Assembly (NCBI GenBank): GCA_001460835.1
Contig: CYKH01001743.1
Location: 52,677-93,783 of the forward strand
DNA: 41,107 nucleotides
Reading direction: 5' to 3'
From: Bodo saltans
Taxonomy: Eukaryota > Euglenozoa > Kinetoplastea > Eubodonida > Bodonidae
Within the stretch, counting starts at the first letter, position 1. The number at the start of each line of letters is the position of its first letter. The notes below the pieces were generated by a model. It did no database searches, was not told the DNA's origin, and saw only the letters and a list, made by a program, of their open reading frames with translations. Shown in pieces: positions 16,432-26,500 of this stretch. A program made the translations under genes and the position numbers.

Positions 16432-17091
16432 TGTTGAGTGCATTGTCCAACGTTGTAATCCGCCAACACAAATCCCCACGACAAAAAAAAATGCAGATGA
16501 GCAGTAAAAAAAAGGAGAATTCTCAAACGATCAACCTTCGCACGCGCAAAAAAACAAAAACCAAATTAACGACGAGTTGGAGGGGTTGAATCTTCACGTT
16601 GCAAAGAGGAGGGGGGTTTGTATTTCGTTGTGACACGCTGGGCTGTGTCAGTCACGAAATTATGTCGTCCCGTCGTGTTGTGTTGTTGGTTCTCTCCTTT
16701 TGAGGTTCTTTTTCCTCCCCTCTCCTTCCTTCCTGCCCCTTCACGTTGTTTCAGTGGCTTCCCACCCACTCCAGCTGTAACGATAAGACGCATGCACACA
16801 AATTCAGAACCAAAAAAAAAAACACAAATCTTTCACCTAAGACTGATGAAGCACACCCCACCGTACCAAATCGGGGAGGGAAAGCAACTCTCGCGTTTCC
16901 CTTTATGGCCCCCGTCCGTGAGTGCTTTTCCGTGTGTCTGCGAGTGTGGATTTGCAACAACAACAACAAAAACAAGAAAGAAGGCGCAAAAGTGAAGAGC
17001 AACACAAAAAAAGTGAAAACAAAAACAAGAATGCAAAAGGTGAGGTGCCTGCAAACTGTGCGACCGGATGCGCTCCGCTCAACAATGTTGA

Positions 17092-17118
17092 ATGCGTGTC
17101 TGACGCACGAACACGCAT
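17092..17118 (+). other. Perfect 8-bp hairpin in the gap
   Basis: ATGCGTGT at 17092-17099 pairs perfectly with ACACGCAT at 17111-17118 across an 11-base loop. It could form in the transcript as a UTR stem-loop. Confidence 0.4.
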
Positions 17119-17285
17119 CACGCGGCACTCGCGGTCATTAGTACTAACTCTAACACTCAAACGACACGGTTTTCCACGGCGTTGTAAAAAAACACTTTTT
17201 TGTCAGTGCGTGGACTCCATGCACAAATATTTTTTTTTGAGAGACGTCGTAGGTGTGTGAAAGGGTTAATGTCATGCGTGGATGG

Positions 17286-17308
17286 TTTTTTTTTTTTCTC
17301 CTTGTTAG
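17286..17308 (+). promoter_or_regulatory. Second orphan acceptor-like tract
   Basis: About twelve T followed by CTCCTTGTTAG puts an AG at 17307-17308. The next ATG (17347) gives only 25 codons, so no gene is assigned. Confidence 0.35.
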
Positions 17309-17909
17309 CTTCTTTTGAAATCCTGACGTTTGCTCTCAAAAGTCAAATGACACGTGATCTAGCTTTTTTAGTTCGCTTTTCCGTCGTTTCACGCCCCTCC
17401 CCCTTTCCACAAGTGTGTCGGTGAGGTGGGGGGAGGCGATAAGAAAAGAGAGTGGGGTAGGATACAGAGAGTAAACCCGTGGACAGGGGGATACCTGGAG
17501 AACGCGTTGTTTTGGTGTGTGTTTGTCTAGTAGAAAGTAAGAATAGCACACCGAAATGTTGTAGTAACTCTCCGACGCAAAATCAAAAACACAGCAACGT
17601 GAACACAGTAGAACCATTACAGAAAGCAAAGCACACAGGACGTGCAAAAGCAAAGAGACAAAGAAACAAACACAATCATAAAGCACAACCACAAAAAACA
17701 ACAACAACAACAAAAAAAAAAACAAAAAAAAAACAAGCAAACAACAACAATACAGAACGTCAAGATAGCTACCCCTCTCACTTTACCAAAGAACAGAACG
17801 GAAAAGAAAATGAAAGCCTAGCCACTGAAGAAGAAACGTTTGCGTGATGAAAGGGGGAAAATACCGCCAGATACAAATCAAGCACTCAGCGTTGATTGAT
17901 AGAGTTATT

Positions 17910-18076
17910 TCTTACTTTTTTTTTCTTTTCTTTCTTCTCTCTCTTTCCCCACAACAAGGCGATTTTTCCAGCTGCCTCCTGCGATTTCCCCCCAATTTAC
18001 TACTACACACACTCAACAAAGCAAAAAAAAAAAACCCTTTCGTTGTTGACACTTTGTTGTGAACCGTCTTTTTCAG
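17910..18076 (+). promoter_or_regulatory. Trans-splice acceptor region for eL42
   Basis: A long T/C tract at about 17915-17950 leads to AG at 17957-17958. A second, shorter tract (CGTCTTTTTCAG) puts an AG at 18075-18076, which leaves a 49-base leader before the ATG. Either or both could be used. Confidence 0.55.
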
Positions 18077-18125
18077 GAATTTTTCCTTTTTCACGTCTAT
18101 TTCTCTGAAAAACAAATTTAGAGAA

Positions 18126-18446
18126 ATGGTGAACTTCCCCAAGAAGAAGCAGATGCACTGCTCTGACGAGCGCTGCAACGCCCACAAGAGCTTCAAGGTC
18201 GTGCAGTACAAGGCTGGCAAGGCCCGCAAGTTCGCCCAGGGTAAGCGCCGTTACGACCGAAAGCAGTCCGGTTATGGTGGTCAGACCAAGCCCATCTTCC
18301 ACAAGAAGGCGAAGACCACCAAGAAGATCGTCCTGAAGCTCCAATGCTCCGCCTGCAAGGTGATCGTCCAGAACATCCTGAAGCGCACCAAGCACTTCGA
18401 GCTGAACGATAAGAAGAAGAGCGGCAACAAGGACCCCACCTGGTAG
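18126..18446 (+). CDS. RPL44: Large-subunit ribosomal protein eL42 (L44/L36a)
   Basis: This is a component of the 60S subunit near the E site. The 106-residue length equals that of the eukaryotic family. The hallmark core [20 protein letters not shown] and [13 protein letters not shown] is almost unchanged. The zinc-ribbon cysteines are partly spaced as in the family (C12 and C17 here; C-x2-C in LQCSACK). Position 56 is proline, the residue found in cycloheximide-sensitive yeasts; a P56Q change gives resistance in several fungi. The codons are strongly biased to C/G endings, as expected of a highly expressed gene. CCT6 follows after 189 bases on the same strand. Confidence 0.97.
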   Translation: MVNFPKKKQMHCSDERCNAHKSFKVVQYKAGKARKFAQGKRRYDRKQSGYGGQTKPIFHKKAKTTKKIVLKLQCSACKVIVQNILKRTKHFELNDKKKSGNKDPTW

Positions 18447-18599
18447 TCACTTTGCGCACACACGTTTCTCTGAGATATGTTAATCTCTTTTTCCTGTGTT
18501 CTTACCAAAACGAGCTCGACGTTGAAGAAACAAGCGTTCGTGATGCCCATTGCTTTGTCGGTGGAATGATCGTGTTTTATCTGTTTAACATGCCAGAAT

Positions 18600-18628
18600 C
18601 AAAGGGTAGAGAGAGAACTTTATTTTAG
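18600..18628 (+). promoter_or_regulatory. Trans-splice acceptor for CCT6
   Basis: GAACTTTATTTTAG puts an AG at 18627-18628, seven bases before the ATG at 18636. The pyrimidine tract is short but T-rich. Confidence 0.5.
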
Positions 18629-18635
18629 CAACACA

Positions 18636-20273
18636 ATGTCTCTGGCAAACGTGAACCCCGGTGGCGTTCAGGCCCGCAAGGCCAACGCCCTCGCCATCAA
18701 TATTGGCGCTGCTCGCGGCCTTCAGGAGGTGCTGAAGAGCAACCTTGGCCCCAAGGGCACGATGAAGATGCTCGTTTCTGGCGCTGGCATGGTGAAGATC
18801 ACAAAGGACGGCAACACCCTCCTTGGTGAGATGCAGATTCAGCACCCCACCGCGTCGCTGATTGCTCGCGCCGCCACTGCCACTGACGATATCACCGGCG
18901 ATGGCAGCACCAGCACTGTGCTAGTGATTGGAGAGATGCTCCGCCAGTGTGAGCGCTACATCCAGGACGGCCTTCACCCCCGTGTCCTCACAGAGGGCTT
19001 CCACCTTGCCAAGACGGAGGCACTCAAGTTCCTCGAGACTTGCCATATTGCCATCCCTGAGGGCTCCAAGCGTGAATACCTGACCAATGTTGCCCGCACT
19101 GCGCTCAGCACCAAGGTGGGTGCCGCAATGACCGAGCAGCTTGCCGATGCCGTCGTCGACGCCGTCCTCGCCGTTGCCCCTGCCAACATGGCCCAGGAGG
19201 TCGATACGATCGATTTGCACATGGTAGAAATTATGCACATGCGCCATCGCCTGGCGTCCGATACGCGCTTCATCAACGGTATCGTGCTTGACCACGGTGG
19301 CCGCAACAACGACATGCCCAAGTACCTCGAGGATGCATACGTGCTGACCTGCAACGTCTCCCTTGAGTACGAGAAGAGCGAGTTGACGGCTGGATTCTAC
19401 TACAATAACCCTGAGGAGAAGGCCAAGATGGCCATCGCCGAGCGCAAAATGACCGATGATCGCGTTGCCGCCATCATCGCCCTGAAGAAGGAAGTGTGCA
19501 CCAAGGAGAACAAGAAGACCTTCTGCGTGATCAACCAGAAGGGTATTGACCCCATTGCCCTTGAGATGCTCGCCAAGGAGGGCATCCTTGGTCTTCGCCG
19601 TGCTAAGAAGCGCAACATGGAGCGCCTTGAGCTCGCTTGCGGAGGCGAGGCGATCAATAGCTGCGAGAACCTGACCCCCTCCGTCCTTGGCCACGCTGAC
19701 GTCATCCAGGAGCACCAGATCGGTGATGACAAGTACACCTTTGTTGAGACTGCCAAGAAGGGCAAGAGCTGCACTCTCCTCATCAAGGGCCCCAACGACC
19801 ACACGATTGCTCAAATCAAGGATGCTGTTCGCGATGGTCTGCGCGCCGTGAAGAACGCCCTCGAGAGCGGCGTCGTGGTGGCTGGAGCTGGCGCCTTCGA
19901 GGTTGCCCTGCACGACCACCTGATGGCCTACGCTGAGGAGGTCACCGGAAAGCAGAAGATTGGTGTGCGTGCATACGCCGACGGTTTCTTGACCATCCCG
20001 AAGACCCTTGCGGAGAACAGCGGTCTCGATATTCAAGCTGCCCTTATTTCACTTCAGGAGCATAACCGTGGCGCTCGCAAGGAGGGCCGATGGGTCGGTC
20101 TCCGCCTCGAGACCGGAGACACCATCGACCCCGTGGCTGCAGGCATCTTTGACAATGCAATCGTGAAGAAGAGTCTTATCGATAACTGCGGCGTGATTGC
20201 TGCGCAGCTCCTCCTTGTAGACGAGATCATGAAGGCCGCTCGCCGTGGTGGTGGTGCTCCCCCACAACAGTAG
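18636..20273 (+). CDS. CCT6: T-complex protein 1 subunit zeta (CCT6)
   Basis: This is one of eight subunits of the cytosolic CCT/TRiC chaperonin, which folds actin and tubulin with ATP. The protein is 545 residues, normal for the family. The N-terminus INIGAARGLQEVLKSNLGPK and the MLVSGAG segment match the zeta subunit specifically, as do MQIQHPTASLIA and INQKGIDPIALEMLAKEGI. The ATP-site motif is GDGSTS at residues 88-93, a conservative change from GDGTT. The later nucleotide-binding turn reads VVAGAGAFE. The C-terminus is G/A/P/Q-rich. Codon bias is strong, like its neighbours eL42 and dynein. The start follows an AG at 18628. Confidence 0.96.
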   Translation: MSLANVNPGGVQARKANALAINIGAARGLQEVLKSNLGPKGTMKMLVSGAGMVKITKDGNTLLGEMQIQHPTASLIARAATATDDITGDGSTSTVLVIGEMLRQCERYIQDGLHPRVLTEGFHLAKTEALKFLETCHIAIPEGSKREYLTNVARTALSTKVGAAMTEQLADAVVDAVLAVAPANMAQEVDTIDLHMVEIMHMRHRLASDTRFINGIVLDHGGRNNDMPKYLEDAYVLTCNVSLEYEKSELTAGFYYNNPEEKAKMAIAERKMTDDRVAAIIALKKEVCTKENKKTFCVINQKGIDPIALEMLAKEGILGLRRAKKRNMERLELACGGEAINSCENLTPSVLGHADVIQEHQIGDDKYTFVETAKKGKSCTLLIKGPNDHTIAQIKDAVRDGLRAVKNALESGVVVAGAGAFEVALHDHLMAYAEEVTGKQKIGVRAYADGFLTIPKTLAENSGLDIQAALISLQEHNRGARKEGRWVGLRLETGDTIDPVAAGIFDNAIVKKSLIDNCGVIAAQLLLVDEIMKAARRGGGAPPQQ

Positions 20274-21512
20274 ATTTTGAGTGGAAATACACTGGAAGGA
20301 CGCCATGACGCTTTGGTCACGCATTCTTGAGGTCAACCAAATGATTCGTTTGCAGGAAACATCGAGCGAAGAGCCGCTCGATCAGCGCACGATTTTGGTT
20401 CTCATTTTTTGTGTCTGAACGCAAAGCGAATGGATGTCCGATGAAGATTTGTTAGAAAGAAAGAGGGTGTAGAACGGCACTCACGTGGAGACAACCCCCC
20501 GTTCGTTATTCGTAACTTAAAGTGTCACCGGAAATGGAAAGCACAAAAAAACCAAGAAGAAGAAAACACCAAAAAAAAAAACACTTGTCCAACGCATTTG
20601 CATGAAGAAGGGAGAAGTATGACTACTGTAGTATTTTGGATTGAAGAAGGAGAGGGAGTGGTGTGTGTGTCTGTGTGGAAAGATATTTTGGACAGGAAAA
20701 CTGAAATGGGTGTGACACATACATAGACGAAGAGGAAAGAGCCTCGCTTTTTTTGCTCTTCCAACGAACTGTCTTCCCTCGGCTTCCCCTCTCCCTCTCT
20801 CCCTTCAATTTACTCCTTTGTGTATGTGTGCGAAAAGTGAAAAAAACCCGTGAACATAACAACATAACTCCCTGCTACTGGATTGCATACGAATGAATCA
20901 TTTTTTTTGTTGCTTTTGTTGACAAAACAAACAAACACAGCCCGTTAACTTTCGAGTAGGAAGTCATCGATTAAGAGAAAAAAGAAGCTCGCGCCAAACT
21001 CTCACCCCGTTTGCGTGACATTTTCCCCCGGATTCAAGTGAAGGACTTTTTCGTTGTGAACAAAGAAACACATCGTCGAAGCGAGAGATCTCAGAAGACA
21101 AAAGCATTAAGGCAATTTTAGGACCTTTTTGCAATCTTTTTTGATCATCTATTCGATACCGTTCACCAGCGAAGCTTTTTCCCACATCACTCCGAGAGAA
21201 GAGTCGTCACCACAGCCTTAGCAGCTCTCCGCATCGTTGATAAGAGTCTCGGGATACCTTAGAGAGTACCGCGAGAACCTTCCCAAAGTCAACAAGAGAG
21301 CCCGCAAAAGACAACAAGAGGAACGCGTTGCTCTTCATACAAAAAAGGAGCCACAATCCTTTTCTTAGATTGAGCGAACTGGGAATTTTGAATTTCTTCA
21401 CAAGAGAAACAAGAAATCCCATTCCGCTCGAAAAGAACTTTCCCAGAATAAAACAAACAACTTTGTTGTGTAGAAAACCGACTTTGTATCAACCCAAAGC
21501 AGAGCAACAAAT
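20274..21512. other. 1,239-base spacer and leader before dynein
   Basis: No gene is seen. There are A-runs at about 20545-20580, a T/C-rich tract at about 20750-20815, and an A-rich, purine-leaning stretch at about 21060-21510 that probably forms the dynein leader. Possible acceptors include the AG at 21367-21368 (TTTTCTTAG). Minus-strand open frames here follow low-complexity sequence and are not supported. Confidence 0.5.
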
Positions 21513-23288
21513 ATGGGAAAGGGTGGCGCCGCTGATAAAGAAGAGGTCCCCACCGACAAGCGTATCCAGTGGATGGAAGCACGTATCACTGCGTCCCTGA
21601 AGCTGAAGCCCGCAGATTCCAAGAAGCTTGTCGACAATGAGGAGAACCGTGGGCAGATGCTCGAGTTCCTCGACATGCCCGATACCAAGCACTGCTACAT
21701 CTACCAGCTCGCATCTGGTGGCTTCGTAGCCCGTGTGGAGGCACCCGATGAGTTTAAGAAGAAGGGTGTGTACTTCTCTAAGATGAAGCGTGAGAAGCTG
21801 CTGGACGAGAACCTGCTCAAGCAATGGGTGTCGTTCGGTGATCTCACCCCTGATACCCTTAACGGACTGAACAACCTGACCAAGGGTGTGTTCTCCCACA
21901 TCATTCGTCGTGAGGCTGCCAACGTGAAGCAGGTCCCGGATGTGGCGGTCCCAGAGTTGATGGACAGCACCAACAGCCTGCTCTCGCAGATGCTTGTGAC
22001 CCTCGGTCTCAGCCAAGGTAAGACCCTGCTGCCAATTCCCCCCGTCAATCTGCCCACCCGCATTGACGACAACCCTGCAGATAAGGATCTTCTGTACCAG
22101 TTGGAGAGCGCCATCGTTGCGTGGACCGCACAGATTCGCCAGGCCATCATCTCATCTCCTGAGGAGATGCTCGAGGCGGCTATTGTGAGCCTCAAGCACC
22201 CCGGCCCCCTGGATGAGATCGCTTTCTGGCAGAACAAGTCCGACAACCTTTCTCACCTCGAGGAGCAGCTCCACTCCGTTCGTATTCTGAAGATCCTCGT
22301 GATCCTCAAGAAGTCCGGCAGCAGCTACTACACTCCCTTCGCTGCGCTCATCCAAGAGCTGAAGGACGCCGCCAACGAGGCTCGCGATAACTACCGCTTC
22401 CTCAAGCCCCTTGCCCAGGAGTTCGACGTCATTTGCCTCGCCTCGTCAAACAAGATGGAGTTCTCTGAGCTCGTCCCCAACGGTGTCTTCCGACGCCTGT
22501 TCCACTTCTTGTTCCTCCTGTGGACCCGCTGCGCGTTCTACAACACCGCCCCTCGCTTGGTGGTCCTCATCCGTGAAATGTGCAACGACCTGATTGCCTG
22601 CGCTGCAGACAACGTCGGTGTGGCCGAGTTCGCGGAGGGCATCGAGAAGAAGGAGGCCATCAACCGCCTGAGCAGCACCCTTGCTATCTGCGGTCAGTTC
22701 AAGGCTGCGTACTTCATGTACAAGTCCCGCGCTGCCAAAGAGTCGCGTCCTTGGAAGTTCCAGAACACCGCTCTCTTCTCCCGCCTCGATGCGTTCTTGG
22801 AGCGTTGCCACGACCTCCTTGACGTGATGGAGACTGCTGTCCTCTTCGATAAGATGGAGAGCATGAAGATTGGTGGTACATACGGCCAGGACCTCACCAC
22901 TCAGGCCGAGAAGGTGAAGAAGGAGTTCGACGCTGCGCAACGTCAATTTTTCAGCGTTTCCTACGACCTGCTCAACGTTGATGAGCCCATGTTCGACACT
23001 GACTATGGTGCGTTCCGTGCCGTTGTCCGTGAGCTGGAGCGCAGAATGGGTTCGATGCTCGTCACGACCATCGATGACAACCGCGCCCTCACCGGTGTCT
23101 TCAAGGCGATCGACACCTTCGACGGCTTCTCCGACCGTCCGATTATCAACCAGGAGTGGCTCAAGAAGCAGAATGAGGTGCTCAAGGGCTTCAATGAGGA
23201 CTTGCTGATTGTGCAGGATGTTTTCCTCCGCCAAAAAGACACGGTTGCCGCCTACCCCAACTACGGGGGGTGGCGTTGCAGCGAATAA
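21513..23288 (+). CDS. Outer-arm dynein beta-class heavy chain, N-terminal part
   Basis: This is the first ~585 residues of an axonemal dynein heavy chain. It holds the N-terminal tail (DHC_N1) that docks the motor to the outer doublet and to intermediate chains. Recognisable pieces are VLKGFNEDLLIVQDVF and VFLRQKDTVAAYPNY, just where other heavy chains continue with PPVAGAI. As written, real homology stops at 23264. The seven codons after it and the stop at 23286-23288 belong to a corrupted stretch (see 23265-23585). The frame is the same as that of the large downstream reading frame, so this is not a separate gene. The ATG at 21513 is preceded by an A-rich leader. Strong codon bias matches the rest of the gene. 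Confidence 0.9.
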   Translation: MGKGGAADKEEVPTDKRIQWMEARITASLKLKPADSKKLVDNEENRGQMLEFLDMPDTKHCYIYQLASGGFVARVEAPDEFKKKGVYFSKMKREKLLDENLLKQWVSFGDLTPDTLNGLNNLTKGVFSHIIRREAANVKQVPDVAVPELMDSTNSLLSQMLVTLGLSQGKTLLPIPPVNLPTRIDDNPADKDLLYQLESAIVAWTAQIRQAIISSPEEMLEAAIVSLKHPGPLDEIAFWQNKSDNLSHLEEQLHSVRILKILVILKKSGSSYYTPFAALIQELKDAANEARDNYRFLKPLAQEFDVICLASSNKMEFSELVPNGVFRRLFHFLFLLWTRCAFYNTAPRLVVLIREMCNDLIACAADNVGVAEFAEGIEKKEAINRLSSTLAICGQFKAAYFMYKSRAAKESRPWKFQNTALFSRLDAFLERCHDLLDVMETAVLFDKMESMKIGGTYGQDLTTQAEKVKKEFDAAQRQFFSVSYDLLNVDEPMFDTDYGAFRAVVRELERRMGSMLVTTIDDNRALTGVFKAIDTFDGFSDRPIINQEWLKKQNEVLKGFNEDLLIVQDVFLRQKDTVAAYPNYGGWRCSE

Positions 23289-23585
23289 ACCTCAGCACGG
23301 AACATGCTGGCGTAATGGCTCGGGGTACGAGCACAGAGCCTCGAGAGGTTCGGTCAGGAACTCTCGCTCGACCCATAACTCTGGCTCGCAGAGATGGTCG
23401 TCGAAGAGTGACGCTAGTTTCGTGTGTAAGTACGGCGGATGCTTCACACCAGAAGTGTCCAACCGTACCAGTCGCGACTCTTCGACTTCGACGGGGACGA
23501 GTGGTTCCTGCTGGTCCCGTTCGAGCAGCACTTGAAGCTGTGCTTGGAGCAGTTCTGGGACGCACTCCACATGATGGACCTCTAG
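23265..23585 (+). other. Dynein coding segment present as its in-place complement
   Basis: As written, the dynein frame here contains several stops and no homology. Complementing each base in place, without reversing order, opens the same frame for 107 codons. It then reads as heavy-chain tail: PP directly after NY, LIWSRALYDRITEP, LESELGIETERLYQ and VNFDTNLVKTLREVYYLEI, with joins in frame at both ends. The left edge is fixed near 23265 by the GGG GGG that must read CCC CCC. The right edge lies between 23583 and 23587. The reverse complement does not give dynein in any frame. This is a sequence-processing artefact or deliberate edit, not a natural inversion. Confidence 0.93.
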
Positions 23586-26500
23586 ATCAACTCCTTCGAC
23601 GCGTCCGATGACAGCAACTTTACCATCCCCCCTCAAGTCGTCGCGCTGTTCAAGAACCGTGAAGTGTTCCGCTCCCAAGTCCTTAAGCTGGACTTCATTT
23701 GCACCACCTACAACAACTTCACCGCGTCTCTGCGTGACGAGGACGAGAAGCCGCTGCTGCGCCAGGAGCTCGACCAGTTCGAGACTGAGATCCAGAAGGG
23801 TATGCGTGACATCCACTGGCAGAACTCTGAGATCATCGATGACTTTGTTGACCAAGCGCTGAAGATGGTGAACGCCATTGACAAGGTCGCCAACACGATG
23901 CACGGCAACGTTAAAATCATCCAAGACTCGATGAACGAGTTCATTAGCGGAGATAAGATGCTTCCGCTGCAATCCACCCGCAACGACAAGACCATGTCGG
24001 AGGCGGACTTCCGCAAGAAGTTGGACGACAACAACAAGAACCGCAAGATCATGCTGACCACCAAGGGTGAGCGTATTCACGAACTCGTTGCTGAGACCCT
24101 CGGTGCGATCAACGAGTTGAAGAGCAGCTCCGGCTTCCCTGTATTGGACGCCGATACCGATGTCTGGTGCCACTACATCGACTACGTCAACGGCGTGGTC
24201 CGCGACTTGATCTGCGACTCAGTCGTGAACTCCCTGAAGCACCTGCGTGATCAACTGAGCCCCGAGTGGTTGGCTGAGAACGACGGCATCCCTCTGCTCG
24301 AGGTGAAGCTGACGCTGTCCAAGCCTGCCCCCAACAGCGGTGAGAAGGTGGAGTCCCGTTTTGAGCCCCACCTCTTGTCCCGAGATTCCTCATCCCACTC
24401 CGTCGATGCCATCATCAACGAGGCGATCTCTAACATCAACACCACTGCCACGTACGTCTCTCGCCTCGACACCGGCGATCCGAACGACAACTACCTCAGC
24501 GAAGTCCTGGAGCACAAGGAGGCCAACCAGCTGGCGAAGCAGATTAACGAGGAGCTGCAGCGTGCCGCGGAGAACGCGTCGAACTACATGCGCAATTACG
24601 ATGAGTTCAAGCACCTGTGGGAGGCCGACATGAAGAAGTCGTTTGCCACCTTCCTTGAGAAGAACACTACCAGCAAGACCGCCGCCAAGTCCGCCACTGT
24701 GGGTGAGGATGGAATGCCCTCAATGGACGGCGAGGAGGAGAAGGAGTACTTCGGAGTGCCCTTAGTGGACTACGACAGGGCCATCACCGAGTATGAGCGT
24801 GTCGGTGCTCGTATTGATACGATTGAAGACCGCCACCGTGAGGCATTCTTGCGTATTGATGTGAAGCCCATTCGTCTGGCACTGCAGGACATTTGCCGCC
24901 GATGGAAGGACACGTACAGCGGCCACCTGATGCGGAAGATCCGCGCCGACCTCGAGAGCCTCAAGGCGTTCGTCGAGGAGGCAGGCAAGGGTCTCGATGC
25001 CGAGGTGCTCGATGGCAACGTTGAGTCCCTCAAGTCCGTCATGCGCTGGATTCGTGACTGCCGCGTCCGCCACAGTGAAGTGGTTGGCCCCGAGGGTAAG
25101 AACGGGGGTATGTTCCCCCCTATCCAGGCTGCCATTCAAATGCTGAAGAGCCACGCCAACACCGCCACCGACGCAGACGCCGAGCTTTCCAAGATCGAGG
25201 AGCTCGAGGAGCTCCGCAAGCCTGCACCTGAGTTGTGGAACACACTGAACAAGCAGGCCCTGAACGTCCGTGCTCAGAATTCCCTCGTGCAGGATCGCGA
25301 GGCTGAGAAGATCAAGGAGCAGATGGTCCAGTTCGAGGACCGCCTGGTGGACGAGAGCCGCAAGTTCCGCCAGCAGCGCCTCTTTACCTACGAAGTCGAC
25401 ACTACAAGCGTCTACAAGGAGATCGACAACCTTGCCACCCACTTCAATGGGCTTGAGGGTGAGGGCAAGTCTCTCCAGAACCTCCAGGAGCTGTTCGACC
25501 TGCAGCCCTCTGACTTCCGCGAGCTCCGTGAGTGCCGATCGGATCTCGTGATGCTCAAGCACGTGTGGGATCTTAACAGCCACGTCGTGACCCAGTTCCA
25601 GGACTGGATGAAGGCCACCTTCAAGACCGTCGATGTCAGCATCTTCGAGGATGAGGGTAAAAAGATCGCCAAGCAGCTGCAGCAGCAGCCACCCCGCGCG
25701 AAGGCGTGGGATTGCTTCAAGGGGCTTGATGAGCAGGTCCGTAACATGCGTACCTCCCTCCCCCTGTGCCAGTCGCTCAGCTCGCCTGCCATGCGTGAAC
25801 GCCATTGGCAGCTGCTGCTGACCACGACGAAGCAGGCAGGTCGCATCGACCCCACCGCCGACGACTTCACCCTAGAGAAGCTCCTTGCCCTCGGACTCCA
25901 CAAGTTCGCCGAGGAGGTCGGCAACATCGTCGAGAAGGCTGAGAAGGAGCTCCGTATTGAGAAGAACCTCACCAAGATCATTGAGATCTGGGAGAAGCTG
26001 GTCTTCACGTATGACTTCCATGAGGGTCTCGACACCTACCTGCTCGGCCCCGTTGATGAAATCGTTGAGCAGCTTGAGGCGGATAACAACGCACTGTCCA
26101 GCATGCTCTCTGATCGCTTCGTCGAGTTCTTCTTCGAGAAGGTCATGACCTGGCAGAAGAACCTTGGTAGCGTCGACACCTGCACCACCAAGTGGATGGA
26201 TATTCAGCGCCAGTGGATGAACTTGTTCCCCATCTTCGTCCTGTCCGCTGATATCAAGGAGCAGCTGCCCGAGGACGCCAAGGCGTTCCAGGAGGCCGAT
26301 GACGTCTTCCGTCAACTGATGAGCAAGGCCCACAAGTACACCAATGTCATTGAGGTGATCTGTTCCGAGACCCTCAAGAATGAGATTGGCCGAGATCAGG
26401 AGCTGGAGGACATTCTCACCTTCATCCAGGACATCTTGAACCGCTGCGAGAAGGCGCTGACGGAGTACCTGGAGACCAAGCGAAAGATCTTCCCCCGTTT

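Larger units (their letters stand above)
16134..18125. other. 1,992-base gene-poor gap before eL42
   Basis: I find no convincing gene on either strand. The gap holds low-complexity DNA: A-rich (about 16141-16250 and 17580-17760), CA/CAA-rich, and T/C-rich tracts. There are strong splice-acceptor-like tracts ending in AG at 16431 and 17308, each followed only by short frames (32 and 25 codons). A perfect 8-bp hairpin lies at 17092-17118. The likely contents are a long 3' UTR of the RRM gene and the leader of eL42. Confidence 0.55.

Noticed and set aside
18921-20036. Minus-strand frame of 371 codons over CCT6
   Set aside because: Shadow of the strongly biased CCT6 codons; no recognisable domain and no acceptor tract on that strand.
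23265-23585. A genuine inversion, intron or transposon in the dynein gene
   Set aside because: The reverse complement gives no dynein in the frames read. No GT-AG arrangement or terminal repeats stand out, and the gap keeps exactly the number of codons expected, so nothing was inserted.
23209-23611. Small + strand frames and a 125-codon minus frame across the dynein break
   Set aside because: They are by-products of the complemented stretch; once it is corrected, the whole region is dynein.
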